A stretch of 53,396 nt of DNA from Clostridium tyrobutyricum DSM 2637 = ATCC 25755 = JCM 11008. GTDB lineage: Bacteria > Bacillota > Clostridia > Clostridiales > Clostridiaceae. Of the stretch, positions 46,851 to 53,396 are shown piece after piece; position 1 is the stretch's first letter; each line of letters starts with the position of its first letter. The notes beneath the pieces were generated by a model. The model saw only the letters and a list, made by a program, of their open reading frames with translations. It was not told where the DNA came from and ran no database searches. The stretch covers positions 1 through 53,396 of the forward strand of contig NZ_APMH01000029.1 in the NCBI RefSeq assembly GCF_000359585.1, read 5' to 3'. The position numbers and the translations under genes are program-made.

Positions 46851-47300
46851 ATGATAAAAAGACGCATTAGCATTCTATCTATATTAGCAATTTTTATACT
46901 TGTATTATCTACAACTGTACTGGCAGATACCAATGCATCTAAAACTAAAAAAATCATAGATGGAATAAATGTTGAATTGATTTTAGATAATAATGGGATA
47001 AAAACTGGAATTAATAAATTGACAATTAAGTTTTATGATAATAAAAATCAGCCTCTGGAAAATGCAAATGTCAAAGTCACTGCAGATATGCCAGGAGATA
47101 ACATGGAGAACATGAAGATGGCTCATTCTACACCTAAATCCATCAAATTTAGTCCTACAAATAAAAATGGAGAATATACAGGTAATATAAGTTTTTCGGA
47201 CAAAGGTACCTGGAGAGTCAAAACAAATTTTACTGTAGAAGATCAGGAAAAAACAGTTTATTTTAATATAGATGCTTCAAAGGAGAAGATTAGAAATTGA
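46851..47300 (+). CDS. Secreted YtkA/FixH-like protein with a Met-rich loop
   Basis: A 149-residue protein with a signal peptide (hydrophobic to about residue 25, ending VLAD) and one immunoglobulin-like YtkA/FixH domain (INKLTIKFYDNKNQPLENA). The segment DMPGDNMENMKMAH is a candidate copper(I) site. GGAGGA precedes ATG, 17 nt after copA. It probably buffers or delivers copper outside the membrane. Ends in a four-base overlap with the next gene. Confidence 0.78.
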   Translation: MIKRRISILSILAIFILVLSTTVLADTNASKTKKIIDGINVELILDNNGIKTGINKLTIKFYDNKNQPLENANVKVTADMPGDNMENMKMAHSTPKSIKFSPTNKNGEYTGNISFSDKGTWRVKTNFTVEDQEKTVYFNIDASKEKIRN

Positions 47301-47749
47301 AATATTTAAAATTGTTTTGGAATGCTGAATTAAATGAAAAATTAAATCCAATTGCAGAAAAAGTATTTCTTTTTATAGGTTTCGTATTCTTTTTTTTACA
47401 AATACCTGATGCTTCAAAGCTTGAGAATTTTATATGGGCAACCACTGCTCTGACTATATTAAACATAATGCATATAATGATGTTTTTCTTGGTTTACAAG
47501 TGCCCTGCAAGATATATAATTGTAACTCTGAAACATTTAATCATAGCCCTTTTTAGACCAATAATTTATGTGTATATTTTTTTAGGATATTTATTTAAAC
47601 TCCATATTTATGAGTTCACTGTAACAGGTGATAAAGTATGTTCTATCGGTTTAATCTTGTGGTATCTTCTAAATATTGCTCTTTATTTTATGGAACTTTT
47701 GGAGGTAAAAAAGCAAAAAGAAAGGATGAATGTGAATGAAAAAATGTGA
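47297..47749 (+). CDS. Membrane protein of unknown function
   Basis: A 150-residue protein with about four hydrophobic segments (VFLFIGFVFFFLQIP, the TTALTILNIMHIMMFFLV segment, TLKHLIIALFRPIIYVYIF, and SIGLILWYLLNIALYF). It starts with TTG, overlapping the YtkA-like stop, behind AAGGAGAA. Not recognised; its placement suggests a membrane partner of the copper ATPase or YtkA-like protein. Confidence 0.7.
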   Translation: MKYLKLFWNAELNEKLNPIAEKVFLFIGFVFFFLQIPDASKLENFIWATTALTILNIMHIMMFFLVYKCPARYIIVTLKHLIIALFRPIIYVYIFLGYLFKLHIYEFTVTGDKVCSIGLILWYLLNIALYFMELLEVKKQKERMNVNEKM

Positions 47750-48482
47750 AGAATTAAAAGCTATTCAAGAAATATATCCCGAAACTAATTTGGATGATAA
47801 GATAATATTTCTTATAAAATCAAAAATGTATTTTCCTTTTAAATACATGCACAAAGAAGTATATATGAGTTGTTTTTATGAGGATGAACTTGAAGATTAT
47901 CCGATAAATTCAATAAACCCTTGTCTTAATAAAAACGTATCGGTAGCAGGTATGAAATATGGTAAGAAAACTTGTAGTATAGGTATCCCACTAATTTTTG
48001 ATAATATTGATGAACTAGATAAATTTAAATCTGTTAGTATACGGTGGAAATTTAAGTGTAAAGACAATGAAGGTAATAGTCTGTATTTTTATATATTAAT
48101 TTTATATGATTTAAATTTCATTAAAGTTGATGGATTTAACATATATGTTCTTAATAGTAACGATTTTCCTGTAAATACAGGTTTAAATCGAAAAAATACT
48201 TTAGAAAATTATATTTCCAAATTTGAAAGGATTATTTTTATAGATAATAAAAATAATCCTGGCGATTTCAATATCCAATACATAAAAGGCATCAAATCTG
48301 AGGATGAGGTAATGATAGCAATGTTTTATTCTTTTGATGTAGACTGGTCAGATGTAGATAACTTCTTTAAAGACGCACTAAGTGGAAATCCTATATATAA
48401 AAAAATATATTCATATTACTCAAACTTAACACTCACTCCCCATAAAATAGGTGAATATAGTAAGTATATCTACAAGATATAG
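47736..48482 (+). CDS. Hypothetical protein
   Basis: A 248-residue soluble protein rich in Lys, Asp and aromatic residues, without a signal peptide or a motif I recognise. It overlaps the preceding gene by 14 bases and has an AAGGATG site inside it, so it belongs to the copper ATPase transcript. FYSFDVDWSDVDNFF near the C-terminus is the most distinctive stretch. Confidence 0.65.
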   Translation: MKKCEELKAIQEIYPETNLDDKIIFLIKSKMYFPFKYMHKEVYMSCFYEDELEDYPINSINPCLNKNVSVAGMKYGKKTCSIGIPLIFDNIDELDKFKSVSIRWKFKCKDNEGNSLYFYILILYDLNFIKVDGFNIYVLNSNDFPVNTGLNRKNTLENYISKFERIIFIDNKNNPGDFNIQYIKGIKSEDEVMIAMFYSFDVDWSDVDNFFKDALSGNPIYKKIYSYYSNLTLTPHKIGEYSKYIYKI

Positions 48483-48720
48483 AGCACAGCTTATGATAAA
48501 AATTCAAATTTAAAGAATCAAAAAGATATTTTAAAATAACTACATGAGATAATTATAGGAGATGAACATTATGAATTTAGAAAATCTTATACAGTCAATA
48601 AAAAATAGGATACTTTCTAACACTCCAAGCTATACATTCCTTGGATAGGCTACAATAAATAAAACAACTTTTTTAAGAACATGATATAATAAAATAATTA
48701 TAAAAAAGGGGAAATTGGTC

Positions 48721-49017
48721 ATGTCTGAAAAAAAGGAAACAAAGAAGAGACATAATTATACAACGGAATTTAAAAATCAAATAGTGGAACTTTATCATAA
48801 TGGTAAGATGAAAAGTGAGATTGCCAGAGAATATAGTTTATCATTATCAATGGTGAGTAGATGGATAAGGCAGTCTGAAAATACGGGGTCATTTAAGGAA
48901 AAGGATAATCGAAGCAGGGAAGAACAGGAACTTATAGAACTGCGCAGGAAGAACAAACAACTTATGATGGAGAATGATATTTTAAAACAAGCAGCGCTGA
49001 TTTTGGGACGAAAGTAA
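48721..49017 (+). CDS. IS3-family OrfA (helix-turn-helix protein)
   Basis: A 98-residue protein: HNYTTEFKNQIVELYHNGKM, then a helix-turn-helix (EIAREYSLSLSMVSRWIRQ) and a C-terminal leucine-zipper-like coiled coil. It starts at ATG 48721 behind AAGGGG. OrfB lies in the -1 frame two bases after the stop; an OrfAB fusion by frameshift or re-initiation is possible. Confidence 0.9.
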   Translation: MSEKKETKKRHNYTTEFKNQIVELYHNGKMKSEIAREYSLSLSMVSRWIRQSENTGSFKEKDNRSREEQELIELRRKNKQLMMENDILKQAALILGRK

Positions 49018-49019
49018 AT

Positions 49020-49853
49020 GTGATAAGGAAGAATTCCCACAAATACTCTGTATCAGCAATGTGCAAAGTCCTGCAGATTTCAAGAAGTATCTACTATTAT
49101 AAAATTAGAAATAAAAGCAGTGAAGATGCTCTTATATCTATGATTAAGGACATATTTAACTCAAGCCGGAATAATTATGGAACACGAAAAATCAAGGTTG
49201 AGTTACAGAAAAAAGGATACAGAGTTTCAAGACGAAAAATAGGCAGAATAATGAAACAAAATACTCTTGTATCCAGTTATACAAAATTAAAGTTCAAACC
49301 ACATGTGGATAAATTCAATGAATCAAAAATAGATAATCTGGTTAAACGGGAATTTAAGAATCAACCATACAGGAATGTTGTAGTAAGTGATCTTACATAT
49401 GTCAGAGTTAGAGAAAGATGGGAGTATATCTGCATACTTGTTGACCTTTTTAACCGTGAGATTATAGGTTACAGTGCAGGAGACCATAAAGATGCAGCAT
49501 TAGTAAGAAAAGCTTTTGCAAAAGTAAATGGCAATCTAAGGAATATTGAAATTTTTCATACAGATAGAGGTAATGAGTTTAAAAACAAAATTATAGATGA
49601 GGCAATGCTGGCCTTTCAAATTAAACGTTCACTTAGTATGAAAGGATGTCCTTATGATAACGCAGTTGCAGAAGCAACATTTAAAATTATAAAAACAGAA
49701 TTTGTACGTGGAAAAGTATTTGAATCACTTGATGAGTTGAAATGGCAGCTTGCAGATTATGTTAACTGGTTCAATAACCATAGAATTCATTCATCTCTTG
49801 GGTATGTAACTCCATATCAATTTAAGTTAAATAACCTTAAAAAAGTTGTCTAG
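49020..49853 (+). CDS. IS3-family OrfB transposase (DDE integrase domain)
   Basis: A 277-residue transposase. The HTH_21 segment NNYGTRKIKVELQKKGYRVS is followed by a DDE core: first Asp in VVSDLTYV, second Asp in FHTDRGNEF, and Glu in AEATFKIIKTE. It starts with GTG. All catalytic residues are intact, so the element may be active; the frame is open to the 3' end. Confidence 0.92.
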   Translation: MIRKNSHKYSVSAMCKVLQISRSIYYYKIRNKSSEDALISMIKDIFNSSRNNYGTRKIKVELQKKGYRVSRRKIGRIMKQNTLVSSYTKLKFKPHVDKFNESKIDNLVKREFKNQPYRNVVVSDLTYVRVRERWEYICILVDLFNREIIGYSAGDHKDAALVRKAFAKVNGNLRNIEIFHTDRGNEFKNKIIDEAMLAFQIKRSLSMKGCPYDNAVAEATFKIIKTEFVRGKVFESLDELKWQLADYVNWFNNHRIHSSLGYVTPYQFKLNNLKKVV

Positions 49854-50439
49854 AAAAATGTTGACATTCCATATAATTGCTTCAAAATCTTTATATGTTT
49901 TTTCTAGAAAAATAAAATACATGTTATATGTATTACTATTCTTTATGGTTCCTGATTTTATACTATACATATACTCTATTATAATTGTCAAGAGAAAAAC
50001 CGAGTAATTAAACAGTTTAACAAACTTAATTATTATAATCAGCAGTAATCCTAATATTACATCTAGAAATATTCTTGATGCTCTAATAGAAAATTCTAAT
50101 TACTTAAAACCTTATCTACAAAAATTTAAGACCAATTATCTTATAAATAGGAATGAGACATATAGGGAATTCTTAAATCAGAGTAAGTATAAGCCTATAT
50201 TAAAATTAGTATCAGTATTAAGACAAATAGAGGAAAGTGATACCAAATCAACGATATATAATTTAGAAAATAATAATTCAAATATAGAAAAATCAAGGAA
50301 AATTACTTTTGAAAACATCTTAGAAAAAAAGGACGGTATTATGCTTATATTGTTTTCTTTAGGAGCATGTATGTTGTTAAAAATAGTCTTTGATGTTGCT
50401 GTTACTGCTATATCAAGTATGGGCAATCCAGGTTTTTAA

Positions 50440-50955
50440 AAATTGTAGTATTAATAAAGGGTAATTCAAAGTTATAAGTTGCTTTAAGTTATTCTTTATT
50501 AAATATAAGATTTTACTTTTTACTTTTGTTTTTTAATTTTGATTTTACTAAAGTGATTTTCAAGTGAAACAAAATTGAAAATTGTTTTTGTTTACTTTTA
50601 GTTTTAATTAACATAATTATTATTATTTTATAAATAATTCTAACATACATAAATCACTACAGTTTAATGGTAGTAAAAGTATCTGAATTATTTATATTAA
50701 TCTTGTATTGCCATATTTAGTAATGATTTTACTGTTCTTTTAATTAACTTAATAAAAAAATTTAGATCATGTGACAAATTATAACAATATATTTAAAAAT
50801 TATATGGTACACTATATCCAATAACAAATTATTAGCTTTTTAAATTTACAAAAACCTAGGTTAATAAAATTTGTTATAGTTATCCCTTTAGCATTAGAAA
50901 GTTTAAATAAATATCTTTATACTATTCATTTAAAGATTAATTTCTTTGTATTTAA
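50440..50955. other. Intergenic stretch without a recognisable gene
   Basis: About 510 bp of about 80% A+T with many short poly-T and poly-A runs. I see no ORF with a ribosome site and no structured RNA; it probably holds the promoter of the secreted-protein gene. Confidence 0.5.
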
Positions 50956-50997
50956 ATGTTATACTTAAAAAATATTTTTAATAAAAAGGAGAATATT

Positions 50998-51687
50998 ATG
51001 ATTAAACATTCGAAAAAAACAATAAGTGTTGTTTTAGGTGCATTAATATTAGCTTCTGGTACAGCTGCAATATCTTCCACAACAGTAAAGGCTCAATCTG
51101 TCCAACAAATTCAAGATGTAAAGACCATAACAAAAATAACAGATACTAGTGAAGCTATAAAATTAATAGAAAAAAATTTTTTAATCAGAAATTCAGATGG
51201 GACAACAACAATAAATGAACAAGCTAGTAAATATATTGATTCAAATGTTTTAGAACAGATAAAGAAAGGTTCTGAACAAATAAACTCAAGTATAAAAAGT
51301 GGAACTTTAATATATGATAAGAATAAAACATTGAAATATAATGAAAATAATAACCTCTTAATTAAAAATCCAAATATGATACAAGCAACTGCTACAAAAG
51401 TAGCTGGTACTTACATTTGGCACTGGTATGGGTTTGATTTTATAATGAATGCTTCTAATTCCGGTATTTTTTCTGCTAAGCTTGCTCAATATTCTGCAGT
51501 ATTAGCTGCAGGAGGTGTTGTAGGAAGTGTGATACCAGGCGTTTCTTTCGTATGCGGAGCTAGTTCTGCAACAATGGCTTACTGGTCTGCTTTAGCATCA
51601 CAAGGAGCTTCAAATGGGAGAGGTTCAATAGCATATTATCTTGGTGATCCATCTTGGGCTCAATTGACTCATGTAACAGTTAGATAG
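50998..51687 (+). CDS. Secreted protein of unknown function
   Basis: A 229-residue protein with a signal peptide (hydrophobic VVLGALILASGTAAI, then TTVKAQS). The middle is charged; the last ~100 residues contain TYIWHWYGFDFIMNAS and an Ala/Gly-rich hydrophobic run (the YSAVLAAGGVVGSVIPG segment). I start at ATG 50998 behind AAGGAG. The two-part layout resembles secreted bacteriocin- or toxin-like clostridial proteins but no family is recognised. Single-gene unit with a terminator. Confidence 0.72.
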   Translation: MIKHSKKTISVVLGALILASGTAAISSTTVKAQSVQQIQDVKTITKITDTSEAIKLIEKNFLIRNSDGTTTINEQASKYIDSNVLEQIKKGSEQINSSIKSGTLIYDKNKTLKYNENNNLLIKNPNMIQATATKVAGTYIWHWYGFDFIMNASNSGIFSAKLAQYSAVLAAGGVVGSVIPGVSFVCGASSATMAYWSALASQGASNGRGSIAYYLGDPSWAQLTHVTVR

Positions 51688-51701
51688 CCAGCAAGTCTAT
51701 T

Positions 51702-51735
51702 AGCAAAAGAGTGCTTTTACTCTTTTTGCTTTTTA
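51702..51735 (+). terminator. Terminator of the secreted-protein gene
   Basis: AGCAAAAGAGT / ACTCTTTTTGCT followed by TTTTTAT. Confidence 0.85.
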
Positions 51736-51824
51736 TATAATCTAAGTTAAAAACAGCTCTTCTCTTAAAATTAGATTATTTTAATGGGTCAAGTTATGAT
51801 ATAAGAATTTAGGAGTGAATAAAT

Positions 51825-52070
51825 TTGAAAAACAAATATTCAATAATTAGATTTATACTTGGAATATTAATAATTATATTATCTATAAGTATATTAATAG
51901 ATGCTAATAATACTAAAATAATAATACCTTTTATACTTATTTGTTTAGGTATTTTCCAATTTTTTAATGGCTTATATTTTTATAAACAAAATAAAAAATT
52001 AGATGGACTATTAATATTTTTATCTAGTATATTTATTTTTGCTATTGTATTTAAAATTTTAACATTATAG
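51825..52070 (+). CDS. Small membrane protein
   Basis: An 81-residue protein with three hydrophobic segments (IIRFILGILIIILSISILI, IIIPFILICLGIFQFF, and ILSSIFIFAIVF-like). It starts with TTG behind AGGAGTG. Not recognised; may be an immunity-type partner of the secreted protein 140 bp upstream, but that is a guess. Confidence 0.62.
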   Translation: MKNKYSIIRFILGILIIILSISILIDANNTKIIIPFILICLGIFQFFNGLYFYKQNKKLDGLLIFLSSIFIFAIVFKILTL

Positions 52071-52281
52071 TTTTCTTGGATATCAAAAAACTTTTATTCA
52101 TATTTTGAAACTTTTATGCCAAAATTTTATTCCTTCTTTATTAATATTTATAGACTATAAATGAGAAGATTTCATAACATATATTTACAATAATAAAAAT
52201 TTCATAAAAAATAGAGACAAAACTCACTTTTTGTTGTATAAATTATTTACCACAACAACTTTAACAACGGGAGTGAAGAAT

Positions 52282-53122
52282 ATGTCTCATAGAAGTATTT
52301 TAACAGAAAAATCACCAATAAATCAATTCCTATTTAAACTTGGATTTTTCCTATACTTCTCTAAGCCAGTATTAAAGCATATTGAGGAATTTATAAAAGG
52401 ATCTACACAAAAGGGATACAGAGGAAAAATAACAGATATTGTCCTGTTAAACCTTACAAGTTGTCACAGAACCACCTTTGGTAAATTTTTAAGCGAGGGT
52501 GTATGGAATACAAATTATGCATGGAAAGCACTAAGAAAGTTTGTTATAAATATTATTTATAGATGTTCAAGAATCAGTAACTTACCTATATTTGCAATTT
52601 ATGATGATACTATTTCTGAAAAAACCAAGCCCCAGTTAAAGGCAAGGAATCCAATTCAAGAAGCTAGTTTTCATTACTCACACTTAAAGGGAAAGCAGGT
52701 ATACGGACATCAACTACTTGCTGCCATGCTTTCATGTGGCAAAAAAGTGCTTCCATATTCCATTGAGCGTTATAAAAAAGGTAAAAAGAGTAAGATACAG
52801 ATGGTCTGTAATATTGCAGAAACTCTTCCAACGCCAAAAGGCGCAGCCTACGGCCTTTGTGATTCATGGTTTACAAATGAGAAAATTATAAATGCTCATT
52901 TTAAAAGAGGATATCATCTTATAGGTGCTTTAAAAACCAATCGTATTATTTACCCGAAAGGGTACGGCATTCAAATTAAACAATTTACTCAATATAAGGT
53001 GGCCTATAGAAATATTTTTTAGACAGACAAAAAATAATCTTGGAATTAATAAATATCAGGTTAGATCTTCCAAAGCTATTGATAGAATACTATTATTGGC
53101 TTCTTTAACCTATACTTATTAA
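52282..53122 (+). pseudogene. Broken DDE transposase (IS4/IS701-like)
   Basis: ATG 52282 follows GGGAGTG. AIYDDTISEK, GHQLLAAML and GLCDSWFTNE match DDE transposase segments. After KQFTQYKVAYRNIF the frame stops at 53,022, but the next frame gives FFRQTKNNLGINKYQVRSSK and DRILLLASLTYTY to 53,122, the expected C-terminal part. A deletion with frameshift joins the two, so it is inactive. Inverted ends were not found. Confidence 0.75.
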
Positions 53123-53156
53123 CCTATACTTATTGCTTAATAGAGAAAGATGCCAA

Positions 53157-53180
53157 TGATTCCTTTGGCAAAGGAATCAT
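53157..53180 (+). terminator. Perfect 12-bp palindrome downstream of the transposase
   Basis: ATGATTCCTTTG / CAAAGGAATCAT with almost no loop. It could be a terminator or part of the element end; no T tract follows. Confidence 0.4.
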
Positions 53181-53249
53181 ACTGCGTCGAAATCAAGTTA
53201 ATATAAATGTCTACTGTAAATATTTGTATCTGATTTTTCTCATTTATAG

Positions 53250-53375
53250 ATAGATGTAAACAAATCTGATATTAATTGGTATCCTATTATTCGAATATCA
53301 GCAGCAATTATTTTAATCATTGTAATTGTTATAATACGAAAGAATAAAAAACTACCTTCTTATGAGAGAATATAG
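53250..53375 (+). pseudogene. C-terminal fragment of a membrane protein
   Basis: An open stretch without start reads DVNKSDINWYPIIRISAAII, a hydrophobic run and KNKKLPSYERI, then TAG. It looks like the tail of an extracellular protein with a C-terminal membrane anchor, left by rearrangement next to the broken transposase. Low certainty. Confidence 0.35.
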
Positions 53376-53396
53376 ATAGATTTGTGTAAAATAGAT

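Larger units (their letters stand above)
48641..49866 (+). mobile_element. IS3-family insertion sequence (about 1.2 kb)
   Basis: Two ORFs (orfA, orfB) lie between imperfect inverted ends sharing ACAACTTTTTTAAG (48664-48677 and the complement around 49,837-49,850). TTCC (48637-48640 and 49867-49870) is the likely 4-bp target duplication; the exact tips are uncertain because ACATTCC is repeated on both sides. The host frame is restored by clean excision, which supports these limits. Confidence 0.8.
48571..50439 (+). pseudogene. Membrane-protein gene split by an IS3 element and a nonsense codon
   Basis: ATG 48571 follows AGGAG. The frame runs MNLENLIQSIKNRILSNTPS and enters the insertion at 48,640. 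If the element and one repeat copy are removed, the frame continues at 49,871 through KSLYVFSRKIKYMLYVLLFF, a TM segment, then KRKTE and an in-frame TAA (50005-50007). The same frame continues LNSLTNLIIIISSNPN to a second hydrophobic segment (IMLILFSLGACMLLKIVF) and stops at 50,439. The pattern faintly recalls type II/Tad pilus platform proteins, but I would not name it. Two independent lesions make it dead. Confidence 0.72.

Overview
The window is AT-rich, spore-former DNA of a strict anaerobe, most likely Clostridium in the broad sense. The signs are an alpha/beta-type small acid-soluble spore protein, two rubrerythrins, cell-wall-binding type 2 repeats, T-box, S-box and lysine riboswitches, and strong sigma-A promoters with 17-nt spacers. 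I do not name a species.

Most of it (about 1-38,200) is an organic-sulfur salvage region built around nitrogenase-like reductases. From left to right: the start of an O-acetylhomoserine sulfhydrylase (metY) behind a SAM riboswitch; a frameshifted yezD copy behind another; a cysteine T-box driving ubiG-mccB-mccA (methionine-to-cysteine conversion); a nitrogenase-like operon on the minus strand (SAM riboswitch, yezD, D1, K1, nifB-like); a lysine permease with its L-box; then oxidative-stress and housekeeping genes (rubrerythrins, a hemerythrin, a membrane MutS-like ATPase, a second metY, an aminopeptidase, a spore protein, a PHP phosphoesterase). A single nifH-like gene follows, then a large minus-strand operon of D2, K2 and a sulfonate/nitrate/taurine-type ABC importer (one binding protein, three permeases, two ATPases). 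Next come a GldA-like dehydrogenase with a flavin-fold protein, a wrecked third D/K pair, and on the plus strand a third metY with its own importer. The nifB-like, nifH-like and D/K genes, with no nifE or nifN here, next to metY, S-boxes and sulfur importers, match the methylthio-alkane reductase (MarBHDK) type better than nitrogen fixation. The likely flow is import of an organic sulfur compound, reductive C-S cleavage, and capture of the released thiol on O-acetylhomoserine. The substrate is inferred, not shown.

From about 38,200 to 48,500 lies a copper-handling region: response regulator, a Met/His-containing surface protein, a SafE-like membrane protein with a cupredoxin-like tail, a cell-wall-binding protein sharing a C-terminal domain with the surface protein, a sensor kinase, a Cu+ P-type ATPase, a YtkA/FixH-like secreted protein and two unknown genes.

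The most striking thing is a compact RNA leader found 12 times (listed one by one below). A hairpin with an invariant asymmetric internal loop (GA, once or twice AA, opposite a single A) overlaps the 5' arm of an intrinsic terminator. Both stems vary with compensating changes, so the fold is conserved rather than the sequence. It sits before nearly every nitrogenase-like, metY/importer and copper operon, twice downstream of a SAM riboswitch. I cannot match it to a riboswitch or protein antiterminator family that I know; it may be an undescribed regulon.

The right end (48,500-53,396) is decayed accessory DNA: a gene split by an IS3-family element and also carrying a nonsense codon, a secreted protein of unknown role, a small membrane protein, and a broken transposase.
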